Source of the DNA: Granulicella sp. WH15
GTDB taxonomy: Bacteria; Acidobacteriota; Terriglobia; Terriglobales; Acidobacteriaceae
NCBI RefSeq assembly: GCF_009914315.1
Contig: NZ_CP042596.1
Location: forward strand, 2,666,001-2,730,000
Direction: 5' to 3'
Length of the DNA stretch: 64,000 nucleotides
Shown: one piece after another, positions 44,858 to 54,266 of the stretch
Position numbering within the stretch: the first letter of the stretch is position 1
Layout of the letters: every line of letters begins with the position of its first letter
Position numbers and translations under genes: made by a program
Notes under the pieces: generated by a model
What the model was told of the DNA's origin: nothing
The model's database searches: none
What the model saw: only the letters and a program-made list of their open reading frames with translations

Positions 44858-47800
44858 ATGCCCGTGCCGCTCGCCGCCACCCATCTCTCCCCATTCGACC
44901 TCACCCTGGTCGCCCTCTACCTCGTGGCCATCACCATCTTCGGCCTGCGCTTCAGCAAACGCGCCACCACCGGCCAATCCCTGAAGAGCTACTTCCTCGC
45001 CGACAACGTCATCCCCTGGTGGGCCATCGCGCTCTCCATCGTCTCTGCCGAGACCAGCACCCTTACCATCGTCTCCATCCCCGGCGTCGCCTTCGCGGGC
45101 AACTTCGGCTTCCTGCAAGTCGTACTCGGCTACATGCTCGGCCGCATCGTTGTCGCGGCACTCTTCCTGCCGCGCTACTTCCAGGGCGCGATGCTCACGG
45201 CCTACCAGCTCATTGACCAGCGCTTCGGCCCCGTGCTCCACAAGGTAACCGCCGGGCTGTTTCTGCTCACCCGCGCCGCAGCCGAGGGCGTTCGCGTCTT
45301 CGCCATCTCCATCGTGGTCGGCATCGCCATCGGCACCGGCGATACTTTGTCTATTGCCATAATTTCTGCTCTGACACTTCTCTATACCTTCGAGGGCGGC
45401 ATGGCCGCAGTCATCTGGACCGACGTCGTTCAGATGGCGCTCTACATCGGCGGCACCGTCGTCGCGCTCATCACGCTGGGCCATCAGGTCCCCGGCGGCT
45501 GGAGCGCCATCCACGCCCTGGCCGCGCCCGCCCACAAGTTCACCATGCTCAACTTCGCCTTCAACCTCACCAGCTCGTACACCTTCTGGGCGGGCGTCCT
45601 CGGCGGGACTTTCCTCACGATGGCCAGCCACGGGACAGATCAATTGATGGTGCAGCGGATGCTCGCCGCCCGTAGCCTGCGCGAGTCGCGCCTCGCCCTG
45701 CTCTCCTCGGGAGCAGTCATCTTCGTCCAGTTCACGCTCTTCCTGCTCATCGGCGCGGGCCTCTGGGTCTTCTACGGCCAGCACCCGGCCACCTTCCGCA
45801 CCAACGACTACATCTTCCCCACCTTCATCGTCCGCCAGATGCCACACGGCATCGCTGGCCTGCTCGTCGCCGCCATCCTCGCGGCGGCCATGTCCAACCT
45901 ATCGGCCGCGCTCAACTCCCTCAGTTCTACAACCGTCGTCGACTTCTACATGCACCTTCGCCCCCACGCCGCCGACCGCGAGCGCACCGTCGTCAGCCGC
46001 GTCTCCACCGTCCTCTGGGCCGTGGTGCTCTTCGCCATCGCCGTCTACTCGGTCCACGCGGGCGGCAAGGGCCACGTCGTCGAGACCGGCCTCTCCATCG
46101 CCTCGGTGGCCTACGGCGCGCTGCTGGGAGTATTCCTTCTCGGCACGCTCACCCGCTACGCCACCCAGTGGGGAGCCATCGTGGGCATGGTCTGCGGCTT
46201 CGCCTTCAACTTAGTGCTCTGGCTTTATCCCGGCCGTATTCTGTTCTCAGGCTATTTCTACACTCCAACCGCTCAAGAAGGCTGGGGACATCCAACCATT
46301 ATTGCCATCCCACACATTGCCTTCACCTGGTACGTCTTCCTTGGAGCCATCGTCACCTTCGCCATCGGCTCGGCGGCCAGCTTGATCCTGCCCAAACCCC
46401 GCCGCCAAGCCGTGACCGCGCTCGCCGTCGTCCTGCTGCTGATGGCGTCGCCGCTGGCCCGCGCCCAGGCTTACAACTTCGCTCCCGTCTCCGACCTCAT
46501 CAACACGGCCATCGCCCAGAAGAAGCTCCCCGGCGCGATCGCCGTCATCGGCCACAACGGCAAGGTCGTCTTCGAGCAAGCCTACGGCGTCCGTAAACTA
46601 GCGGGCGAACCCGGCCCCGACGGCAATCCCTCCCCCGCCGAGCCTATGACCGAAGACACCGTCTTCGACATGGCCTCGCTCAGCAAGGTGCTCGTCACAA
46701 CAACAGCGGTGATGCAGTTGGTCGAGCAGCACAAGCTCGACCTCGACACCCCCGTCGCCCGTTACCTGCCCGCCTTCGCCCAGAACGGCAAGGACCGCAT
46801 CACCATCCGCCAGCTCCTCACCCACTACTCCGGCCTGCCCGAGGACGTGGACCTGAAGGACGCCTGGGGCCTCGCCGCGCCCGACAAGGCCGAGGGCATC
46901 CGCCGCGCCATGGCCGCCATCCCCTACGGCCCTCCCGGCCTCACCTTCAAGTACTCCGACATCAACTTCATCACCCTCGGCGCACTGGTCGAAGTCACCT
47001 CCGGCCTCGACCTCGACGTCTACGCGCAGCAGAAGATCTTCCTGCCGCTGGGCATGATTCACACCACCTATCACCCCCTCTCACCTCCCTTCGGGTCCAT
47101 CGTAGTTTCGCCGTCGCAAGCTGCCCCGAACACCGTTGCCATCGCTTCCAGCACCGTCCCCGCCGATAGAGCACGCCCCGCCATCTCCATCGCCGACGTA
47201 GCCCCCACGGCCCACGATGACGAAGGCACAGCCGCCACCAACTCCGACTTCGGTCGCCTGCTCCGCGGCACGGTCCACGATCCCACCACCCGCCGCATGG
47301 GCGGAGTCGCCGGGCACGCCGGGGTCTTCTCCACGGCGCACGACGCCAGCCTCTTCGCCCAGGCGCTGCTCGACAGGCTCCTCCACAACACCGGCCCGTT
47401 CCCCCTCAGCCAGCGCAGCCTGCAACTGATGACCATCCCTAACGAGCCGCCCACCGCCCAGACCGGCGCGACCATCTTCACCCCCGACGGCCAGCCCACC
47501 AAGGGCGTCGCCTCCCACGGCCTCGGCTGGGACATCAACACAGCCTTCTCGCGCCCACGCGGCGAAATCTTCCCCATCTCCACCACCGCCAGCCCCGGCT
47601 CCTTCGGACACACTGGCTTTACCGGCACCAGCCTCTGGCTCGACCCAGCCTCGAACACCTACGTCATCCTACTGGCCAACTCCATCCACCCCAAGGTCGG
47701 CGCGAGCATCTCCCCCCTGCGCGGCCAGGTAGCCACCGCAGCCGCCCGCGCTCTGGGCCTCGGCCCCAACAACGCACCACCGGATGAACGCAGCTTCAAC

Positions 47801-49054
47801 CACCTCATCGACCTGGTCCCCGCCCCTACCACCCTCACCGGCATTGACGTGCTCGAGCAGACCCACTTCGCCGCCCTCCACGAAGCCGCCCTCCGCCACG
47901 GCGGCCAACTCCGCATCGGCCTGCTCACCAACCAGTCCGGCCTCGATGCCCAGGGGCGCCGCACCGTCGACGTGCTCGCCCACGCGCTCCCCGAGATCCA
48001 GCTCACAACCCTCTTCTCGCCCGAGCACGGCCTCTACGGCCGCCAGGACACCGAGCACCTCGCCGCCGAGCAGGACCCCCTCACCCACCTGCCCGTCATC
48101 AGCCTCTACGGCCCCAAGCCCTCGGACAAACACCCCAAACCCAATGACTTAGACGGATTAGACGCCGTGGTCATCGACCTCCAGGACGCCGGAGTCCGCT
48201 TCTGGACCTACGAGACCCTCGTCGGCTACTTCCTCGAAGCCGCCTCCCACGCCCACCTCGAGATCATCCTCCTCGACCGCCCCAACCCCATCGCGGGCGC
48301 GGTCGAAGGCCCCATCTCCGACTATGGCTTCGAGTCCATCTACACCGACTTCATGCCCATCCCCGTCCGCCACGGCCTGACGCTGGGCGAGCTGGCCCGC
48401 TACTTCAACGCCAACGCCTCTGAACTCCCCATCACCGGCGAGATCCCCGCCACTAAACCCGCCCCCGGCCTCCACGCACAGCTCACCGTTGTCCCCATGC
48501 GCCACTGGACCCACGCCATGTTCTGGGACGAGACCGGCCTCCCCTGGACCAACCCCAGCCCCAACCTCAAATCCCCTGCTGCCAACGTCCTCTACCCCGG
48601 CATCGGCATGGCCGAGCAGACCAACATCTCCATAGGCCGCGGCACCGCCACCCCCTTCGAGCACCTGGGTGCGCCGTGGATCGACGCCCGCCAGCTCGCC
48701 GACTACCTGACCGCCCGCCAGATCCCCGGCATCGCCATCACCCCCACCACCCTCACCGTCGCCGAGGACCAGAACCACTACCCCAGCCACGGCCAGACGA
48801 TCCCCGGCATCGCCTTCCGCGTCACCGACCGCAACCGTCTCGACTCCTGCGAGCTGGGCCTCGAGATCATCGCCGCGCTGCATAAGCTCTACCCAGCCCA
48901 GTTCCGCATCGGCCAGGCCAAAAACCTCATCGCCAACGCCGCCACCCTCGCCGCCCTCACTCGCGGCGACGATCCCCGCGCCATCAACGCCACCTTCCAA
49001 CCCGCGCTTCAGAACTTCCGTACCCAGACCCGCCCGTACCGGATGTACCCCTAA
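44858..49054 (+). CDS. Sodium:solute symporter / serine hydrolase / NamZ (DUF1343) fusion protein
   Basis: One uninterrupted frame of 1398 residues with three parts. Residues 1-510 are a sodium:solute symporter with about 13 helices (SIVSAETSTLTIVSIPG is a family landmark). Residues 513-538 resemble a signal peptide (KPRR, a hydrophobic run, then ARAQA). Residues 540-990 are a beta-lactamase/class C serine hydrolase with S607-x-x-K610, Y699-S-D and H918-T-G. Residues 993-1398 are a DUF1343 domain (LLTNQSG, FSPEHGLYG, DLQDAGVRFWTYETL, LDRPNP), the family of the exo-N-acetylmuramidase NamZ. In Bacillus subtilis separate genes for a MurNAc transporter, a serine hydrolase and NamZ are neighbours. 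Here they are joined, implying coupled hydrolysis and uptake of cell-wall sugars; the function is inferred. Confidence 0.88.
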   Translation: MPVPLAATHLSPFDLTLVALYLVAITIFGLRFSKRATTGQSLKSYFLADNVIPWWAIALSIVSAETSTLTIVSIPGVAFAGNFGFLQVVLGYMLGRIVVAALFLPRYFQGAMLTAYQLIDQRFGPVLHKVTAGLFLLTRAAAEGVRVFAISIVVGIAIGTGDTLSIAIISALTLLYTFEGGMAAVIWTDVVQMALYIGGTVVALITLGHQVPGGWSAIHALAAPAHKFTMLNFAFNLTSSYTFWAGVLGGTFLTMASHGTDQLMVQRMLAARSLRESRLALLSSGAVIFVQFTLFLLIGAGLWVFYGQHPATFRTNDYIFPTFIVRQMPHGIAGLLVAAILAAAMSNLSAALNSLSSTTVVDFYMHLRPHAADRERTVVSRVSTVLWAVVLFAIAVYSVHAGGKGHVVETGLSIASVAYGALLGVFLLGTLTRYATQWGAIVGMVCGFAFNLVLWLYPGRILFSGYFYTPTAQEGWGHPTIIAIPHIAFTWYVFLGAIVTFAIGSAASLILPKPRRQAVTALAVVLLLMASPLARAQAYNFAPVSDLINTAIAQKKLPGAIAVIGHNGKVVFEQAYGVRKLAGEPGPDGNPSPAEPMTEDTVFDMASLSKVLVTTTAVMQLVEQHKLDLDTPVARYLPAFAQNGKDRITIRQLLTHYSGLPEDVDLKDAWGLAAPDKAEGIRRAMAAIPYGPPGLTFKYSDINFITLGALVEVTSGLDLDVYAQQKIFLPLGMIHTTYHPLSPPFGSIVVSPSQAAPNTVAIASSTVPADRARPAISIADVAPTAHDDEGTAATNSDFGRLLRGTVHDPTTRRMGGVAGHAGVFSTAHDASLFAQALLDRLLHNTGPFPLSQRSLQLMTIPNEPPTAQTGATIFTPDGQPTKGVASHGLGWDINTAFSRPRGEIFPISTTASPGSFGHTGFTGTSLWLDPASNTYVILLANSIHPKVGASISPLRGQVATAAARALGLGPNNAPPDERSFNHLIDLVPAPTTLTGIDVLEQTHFAALHEAALRHGGQLRIGLLTNQSGLDAQGRRTVDVLAHALPEIQLTTLFSPEHGLYGRQDTEHLAAEQDPLTHLPVISLYGPKPSDKHPKPNDLDGLDAVVIDLQDAGVRFWTYETLVGYFLEAASHAHLEIILLDRPNPIAGAVEGPISDYGFESIYTDFMPIPVRHGLTLGELARYFNANASELPITGEIPATKPAPGLHAQLTVVPMRHWTHAMFWDETGLPWTNPSPNLKSPAANVLYPGIGMAEQTNISIGRGTATPFEHLGAPWIDARQLADYLTARQIPGIAITPTTLTVAEDQNHYPSHGQTIPGIAFRVTDRNRLDSCELGLEIIAALHKLYPAQFRIGQAKNLIANAATLAALTRGDDPRAINATFQPALQNFRTQTRPYRMYP

Positions 49055-49062
49055 GCGAGAGA

Positions 49063-49240
49063 CAAGAGCAAGGCGAAACGGGGAAAAAGGGATAAAAAAG
49101 ATAAAGGCGGATAAGGCAAAACAAATCAAGACGGATTAAGACAAATAGGGATAAGTGAATGAGAATCGGACGAGAGTAAATGGATTGTTTTATCTCTCTT
49201 ATCCTTTTTATCCCTTTTTCCCCGTTTCGCCTTGCTCTTG
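49063..49240. repeat. Long inverted repeat with 42-base arms
   Basis: Arms at 49063-49104 and 49199-49240 are complementary in 41 of 42 positions. The 94-base centre contains several GGATAAG/GGATTAAG-like units. The element is far richer in A and T than its surroundings. It begins nine bases after the fusion gene stop and ends 105 bases before phoU. It could be a terminator-like RNA, a MITE or another mobile remnant; no transposase is near. Confidence 0.85.
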
Positions 49241-49345
49241 CCTTTGCCTTATTTACAGAGGCCATAGAGTCCCAAATCAGGTTCCCCGCTCCCTAAGTCT
49301 CAAATATTCATTACTTCCCAACGGCTCTTGCATCACAATAGAACA

Positions 49346-50020
49346 ATGCCGCGGATTAATTTTCACCAGCAACTGGCAGCCCTCAAGGACAAGCTCCTCG
49401 CCATGGCCGCGCTCTCCCAGCAGGCGCTCGAGTTCTCCGTCGAGGCCTACCTGAACCGCGACCTCGGCCTCTGCGCCCACGTCAAGGAGATCGAGGCCGC
49501 CATCAACGCCGCCGAGACCTCGGTCGACGAGATGGCCTACGATCTGCTCGCCAAGGAGCAGCCGATGGCGATCGACCTGCGCTTCATCCTCTCGGTCATC
49601 AAGATCAACGGCGACCTCGAGCGCATCGGCGACCAGTCCTCAAACATCGCCCAGCGCGCCATGGCGCTCGACGACAAGCCCGCCATCTCCCTGCCCGTCG
49701 ATATCGAGGAGATGGGCTCGAAGGTCGGCGTCATGATCCGCAGAGCCATCCAGGCGCTGCTCGAGGCCGACGCCAAGCTAGCCGAAAACGTCATCGCCAT
49801 GGACGACGAGATCGACGAGATGAACCGCAGCGTCCAGACCGAGCTGATGGAGGTGATGCAGCAGCATCCCCAGGTCGCCGAGCAGAGCCTGAACGCCATC
49901 ATCATCAGCCGCAACCTCGAGCGGGCGGCCGACCACGCCACCAACATCGCCGAGGACGTCATCTTCTGGATTCGCGGCTCCGACGTCCGCCACAAGTTTT
50001 CCCTGTCGCAGGAAGAGTAA
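49346..50020 (+). CDS. phoU: Phosphate transport regulator PhoU
   Basis: Cytoplasmic all-helical protein of 224 residues with two PhoU repeats: DLGLCAHVKEIEAAINAAE... with DLRFILSVIKINGDLERIGDQSSNIA in the first, and IISRNLERAADHATNIAEDVIFWIRG in the second. The E/DxxxD metal motifs are present in both. It restrains the Pst transporter and PhoR signalling in other bacteria. No pst or pho genes are beside it. The ATG at 49346 is preferred to a TTG at 49328. Confidence 0.94.
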   Translation: MPRINFHQQLAALKDKLLAMAALSQQALEFSVEAYLNRDLGLCAHVKEIEAAINAAETSVDEMAYDLLAKEQPMAIDLRFILSVIKINGDLERIGDQSSNIAQRAMALDDKPAISLPVDIEEMGSKVGVMIRRAIQALLEADAKLAENVIAMDDEIDEMNRSVQTELMEVMQQHPQVAEQSLNAIIISRNLERAADHATNIAEDVIFWIRGSDVRHKFSLSQEE

Positions 50021-50186
50021 GCCCCTTCGGGGGCTGCTCCCTCAGATCGTCAATTAACCGTCAAAATCGCTCATCTCCCCGGCTTTCCCCCTGTCCGAGT
50101 ACCGCCCGAAAGTTCCAAGACTCTCCCGCCGCCGTATACAATCTCCCCGAAGACCGAATTGTTTCAACACAGGAGAAGTTCCGCTT

Positions 50187-51191
50187 ATGAAGCCGACCCC
50201 CGGAAAAATCGCAGGCCTCAAGGCCGTCTCGGACGCCCGCGGCGTCATCGCAGCCGCCGCCATGGATCAGCGCGGCTCGCTGCAGAAATCCCTCTCCAAG
50301 GAGCGCGGCAGCGCCGTCAGCGCCGACGACCTGGCCGAGTTCAAGACCCTCGTCACCGACGTCCTCACCCGCCACGCCTCGGCCATCCTGCTCGACCCCG
50401 AGTTCGGCCTCGAGGCCGCGAAGAACCGCAACTCCGCCGGCCTACTGCTCGCCTATGAGAAGACCGGCTACGACGCCGCCACTCCCGGCCGCCTGCCCGA
50501 CCTGCTCGACGTCTGGTCCGTCCGCCGCCTGAAGGAAGCGGGCGCGGACTGCGTCAAGATCCTGCTCTACTACACCCCCTTCGAGAAGACCGCCGTCAAC
50601 GACCTGAAGCACGCCTGGATCGAGCGCATCGGCGACGAGTGCATCGCGCACGACATCCCCTTCTTCCTCGAGTTCGTCGGCTACGACGCCGAGGGCGGCG
50701 ATGAGAAGTCCCTGGCCTACGCCAAGAAGAAGCCCGAGATCGTCTCCGGCTCCATGGCCGAGTTCGGCAAGGCCCGCTACAACGTGGACGTGCTCAAGGT
50801 CGAGGTCCCGGTCGAGATGGCCTACGTCTCCGGCACCAAGAGCTTCAAGGGCGAAGAGGCCTACACCCGCGCCCAGGCTCTGCAGCACTTCCGCGATGCC
50901 GAGACCATGACGCACAAGCCCTTCATCTACCTCTCGGCGGGCGTCTCGAACCCCACCTTCATCGAGACCCTCGAACTGGCGGGCGAGTCCGGCACCAAGT
51001 TCAACGGCGTCCTCTGCGGCCGTGCCACCTGGAAGGACGGCATCCCGATCTACGCCAAGCAGGGCGCGGCGGCCTTCAAGGAGTGGCTCGAATCGACCGG
51101 CGTCGAGAATATCGGCAACGTCAACAAGGCCCTCGAAGCCGCTACCCCCTGGTACACCAAGTTCGGTGCATCCTCGCTCGCCGAGCTGTAA
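50187..51191 (+). CDS. lacD: Tagatose 1,6-diphosphate aldolase-like (LacD) protein
   Basis: Class I aldolase of 334 residues in the LacD family, which cleaves tagatose 1,6-bisphosphate and often related ketose bisphosphates. Landmarks are AAAAMDQRGSLQKSL near residues 22-36, the DPEFGLEAAK segment, CVKILLYYTPFE and the Schiff-base region DVLKVEVPVEMAYV. AGGAGAAG lies upstream of the ATG. It stands alone, with no lac or gat genes near, so its true substrate may be another sugar phosphate such as sulfofructose phosphate or fructose bisphosphate. Confidence 0.88.
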   Translation: MKPTPGKIAGLKAVSDARGVIAAAAMDQRGSLQKSLSKERGSAVSADDLAEFKTLVTDVLTRHASAILLDPEFGLEAAKNRNSAGLLLAYEKTGYDAATPGRLPDLLDVWSVRRLKEAGADCVKILLYYTPFEKTAVNDLKHAWIERIGDECIAHDIPFFLEFVGYDAEGGDEKSLAYAKKKPEIVSGSMAEFGKARYNVDVLKVEVPVEMAYVSGTKSFKGEEAYTRAQALQHFRDAETMTHKPFIYLSAGVSNPTFIETLELAGESGTKFNGVLCGRATWKDGIPIYAKQGAAAFKEWLESTGVENIGNVNKALEAATPWYTKFGASSLAEL

Positions 51192-51208
51192 CCCCAATCC
51201 GCTCTTCT

Positions 51209-51238
51209 CCAATGCCGAGGCCATCGCCTCGGCATTGG
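51209..51238 (+). terminator. Intrinsic terminator after lacD
   Basis: A perfect 13-base stem, CCAATGCCGAGGC with GCCTCGGCATTGG, and a four-base CATC loop, followed by CATTT. It lies 18 bases after the stop of the aldolase gene. Confidence 0.85.
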
Positions 51239-51360
51239 CATTTAACCTGCAATGGGCTTGCCGCCTACCCGCGTCTCCGGTAAGCTGACACCACGCTCAC
51301 TCCAATCAGCAATATCCTTCCAACCTGAACCCCTCAGAGCCGTATTCAGGAACTGTATTC

Positions 51361-52665
51361 ATGCTAAGTTTTCGCCTTGTCCCGCTCGCTCTTCTGTGCC
51401 TCTCCGCCACTTCTTTCGCCCAGACTTATACAGCCCAGCGTGTCCAGTTCAGCGAGATGGGTAGCTTTACCCAGAAGCAGTTGGAGGATGCGTCCGGCAT
51501 CCACGCCGGAACCAGCTTTACTGCAGCGGATCTTAACTCCGCCGCCCAGCGCCTCGCCAACACCGGCTACTTCAACGATGTTGGCGCCACACTCGACGGC
51601 AAGACCTCAGCCATCACGGTCCAGTTCAGCGTCAAGCCCACCCCGCTCGACCATATGCTGCACGTCGGCTTCGAAAACTTCATCTGGCTCAGCCACGACG
51701 AAATCGAAGCCGCCGTCAAGGCCAAGGTACCGCTCTTCATCGACCGCTTGCCCGAGAACAGCCCCCATAACGAGGAGATCAAAGCCGCTCTCACAGAGGC
51801 TCTCGCTGCCAAGTCGATCAACGCCGAGGTCCACTACGACACCTTCGAGCCGACTCTCCGCCACCCCGAGCGCGCCGTGACCTTCAGCATCGACAGGCCA
51901 ACGATCCGGGTCGCCAATATCAAACTCGCCGGTGTAACGCCCGACCTCGTGCCTCTCGTCCAGAAATCCGTCAATTCGACCGCACGCACCCGCTACACCG
52001 AAGGCCCGGCGGACGTAACCACGGCCAATCGTATTCTGGCTCCACTGCTGGATGCGGGTTACGCTCAGGCAACACTCACGGACGTTGTCCCGGCTCCCAC
52101 GACGGCGGCCGACGGCTCGATCGGCATTGTCCTATCGGCGAAGCTGGACGCGGGCGAGGTCTTCCACGTCTCCGGCATCACCTACGCGGGAATGCCCTTA
52201 TTCTCCACCGCTGACTTTAATGCCGCGACGAAGATACACCCGGGTGATCTGGCCTCGCGCACCGCCCTGATCGCGTCTCTCGCGCCCATAGACGCCGCGT
52301 ACCGCCGCAAAGGCTACATGGATGTGGTCATCGAAGCAACGCCCACCTTCGACACGACCGCACATCAGGTCGCCTACACCGTCAGCGTCCAGCCGGGCGA
52401 ACCCTACCGGATCCACGAGGTCACCCCAAACAATCTCGACCCTGTCGCTCGCGGTGACTTCGATCGCAACTTCCTCTTGAAGCCCGGTGAGATTTATAAC
52501 CCCGAGTACGTAGCAGGCTTCATCAAGAACAACACCGCGCTACGCTCGTTCGAGGGCTACTCCGCCAGCTTCAAGGCCTACGCGGACCCCGACACCCACA
52601 CCGTGGATCTGGTCATCAACTTCATCAGAACCGCTCGCCCGACCGCTGCCGGAGGTGGAGAGTAA
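51361..52665 (+). CDS. Exported POTRA-domain protein without beta-barrel
   Basis: Protein of 434 residues with a clear signal peptide (LSFRLVPLALLCLSATSFAQ). Repeated POTRA-like patterns follow: an opening FTQKQLEDASGIHAGTSF unit, a second near IRVANIKLAGVTPDLVPLV, a third near FHVSGITYAGMPLFSTADF with YRRKGYMDVVIEATP, and a fourth near YRIHEVTPNNLDPV. In BamA and TamA such units precede an outer-membrane barrel, but the protein ends before any barrel, at a basic-proline tail. It may be a periplasmic scaffold or partner of a BamA-like protein. Base composition is slightly less GC-rich than its neighbours. Confidence 0.75.
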   Translation: MLSFRLVPLALLCLSATSFAQTYTAQRVQFSEMGSFTQKQLEDASGIHAGTSFTAADLNSAAQRLANTGYFNDVGATLDGKTSAITVQFSVKPTPLDHMLHVGFENFIWLSHDEIEAAVKAKVPLFIDRLPENSPHNEEIKAALTEALAAKSINAEVHYDTFEPTLRHPERAVTFSIDRPTIRVANIKLAGVTPDLVPLVQKSVNSTARTRYTEGPADVTTANRILAPLLDAGYAQATLTDVVPAPTTAADGSIGIVLSAKLDAGEVFHVSGITYAGMPLFSTADFNAATKIHPGDLASRTALIASLAPIDAAYRRKGYMDVVIEATPTFDTTAHQVAYTVSVQPGEPYRIHEVTPNNLDPVARGDFDRNFLLKPGEIYNPEYVAGFIKNNTALRSFEGYSASFKAYADPDTHTVDLVINFIRTARPTAAGGGE

Positions 52666-52676
52666 GGGGAATTCCC

Positions 52677-54236
52677 TTACTCCCACTCAATCGTTCCGGG
52701 CGGCTTCGATGTAATGTCATAGACCACGCGGTTGATGCCCCGCACTTCGCTGATGATCCGGCTCGAGATCGTCCGCAGCAGCTCATACGGCAGCGGAGCC
52801 CAGTCCGCCGTCATGCCGTCCTCGCTCTCGACCGCGCGGATTGCGCAGGTGTTCGCGTACGTCCGCTGGTCGCCCATCACGCCCACCGACTTGACCGGAA
52901 GCAGTACCGCAAAGCTCTGCCACACCTGCTTGTACAGCCCGGCCTTCTTGATCTCGTCCACGACGATCTGGTCGGCTTCCTGAAGAATCGCGACCCGCTC
53001 CGCCGTCACCTCGCCAAGAATCCGCACCGCAAGCCCCGGTCCGGGGAACGGCTGGCGATCGATGATCTCGTCCGGCATCCCCAGGTCACGCCCAATCCGG
53101 CGCACCTCGTCCTTGAAGAGGTCGCGCAGCGGCTCGATCAGCTTCAGCTTCATATCCGCCGGCAGACCGCCGACGTTATGGTGGCTCTTGATCGTCTGCG
53201 ACGGCCCCTTCACGCTCGAGCTTTCGATCACGTCGGGGTACAGGGTTCCCTGCACCAGCCACGCGATCTCCTCGCCCGAACTCTTCTCGGCCTCGAAGAT
53301 CTTCTTGGCCTCGTCGTCGAAGACGGCAATAAACTCGTTGCCGATCACCTTGCGCTTCTGCTCGGGATCGGTCACGCCCGCCAGCTTCGACAGGAACCGC
53401 TCCGACGCATCGACCGCGACCACGTTCAGCCCGAGCTGCTCTCGCATGGTCGACTGCACCTTGGCAAACTCGTCCTTGCGCAGCACGCCGTTGTTGACGA
53501 AGATGCACGTCAGCCGGTCGCCGATAGCCCTGGCCACCAGCACCGCTGCCACCGACGAATCGACTCCGCCGCTGAGCCCACAGATGGCGTGCCCATTGCC
53601 GACCTGCTCCTGCACCCGCGCCACCGTGCTCTGGATAAAGTGCTCCGGCGTCCAGTCAGCCGAGCAGCCGCAGATGTCGATGGCGAAGTTCTTCAGCAAC
53701 TCCATTCCCTGCCGTGTGTGCGCGACCTCGGGATGAAACTGCACGGCGTAGATCTTCCTCGCCTCATTGGCGATACCCGCCACTGCACTCGCGGTCTTAG
53801 CCGTCAGGGCAAAGCCCGCAGGCAGCTCCACCGCGTGATCGCCGTGCGACATCCACACATCCAGCTCGGCCGGAAGCCCGTGGAAGAGCGGTGTCTCGGC
53901 CACGACGGACACTGTCGCATGGCCGTACTCGCGCTGATCCGCACTCTCCACCCGTCCGCCCAGGTGGTGCGTGATGAACTGCAATCCATAGCAGATGCCC
54001 AGCACCGGCGCACCCAGCTCCAGCACCTTCGGGTCCGCCGCCGGGGCGTCCGCGTCGTACACCGAGCAGGGGCCACCCGAGAGCACGACTCCCTTCGGGT
54101 TCAGCGCCTTGATCTGCTCCAGCGAGGCCGTGCACGGCAAAACCACGGAGAAGACGTTGAACTCACGTATCCTCCGCGCAATTAGCTGCGTATATTGCGA
54201 GCCAAAATCCAGAATGACAATCGTCGAGGTATCCAC
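52677..54236 (-). CDS. guaA: GMP synthase (glutamine-hydrolysing)
   Basis: Makes GMP from XMP with glutamine and ATP; 519 residues, the normal length. The N-terminal glutaminase has its cysteine at C82 in GICYGLQ and the HPE pair in [10 protein letters not shown]. The ATP-pyrophosphatase loop is [14 protein letters not shown]. The C-terminal dimer domain ends [13 protein letters not shown], as in most GuaA proteins. It converges on the POTRA gene with 11 bases between the stops. Confidence 0.98.
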   Translation of the reverse strand: MDTSTIVILDFGSQYTQLIARRIREFNVFSVVLPCTASLEQIKALNPKGVVLSGGPCSVYDADAPAADPKVLELGAPVLGICYGLQFITHHLGGRVESADQREYGHATVSVVAETPLFHGLPAELDVWMSHGDHAVELPAGFALTAKTASAVAGIANEARKIYAVQFHPEVAHTRQGMELLKNFAIDICGCSADWTPEHFIQSTVARVQEQVGNGHAICGLSGGVDSSVAAVLVARAIGDRLTCIFVNNGVLRKDEFAKVQSTMREQLGLNVVAVDASERFLSKLAGVTDPEQKRKVIGNEFIAVFDDEAKKIFEAEKSSGEEIAWLVQGTLYPDVIESSSVKGPSQTIKSHHNVGGLPADMKLKLIEPLRDLFKDEVRRIGRDLGMPDEIIDRQPFPGPGLAVRILGEVTAERVAILQEADQIVVDEIKKAGLYKQVWQSFAVLLPVKSVGVMGDQRTYANTCAIRAVESEDGMTADWAPLPYELLRTISSRIISEVRGINRVVYDITSKPPGTIEWE

Positions 54237-54266
54237 CTAGTTAGTGTAACCGGTGCGAAGTGCCCT

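Noticed and set aside
44858..49054. Possibility that the 1398-codon gene is an artefact of a missed stop
   Set aside because: The frame is open throughout, with good codon use in all three parts and no sudden frame change. Sequencing error cannot be excluded from one sequence alone.
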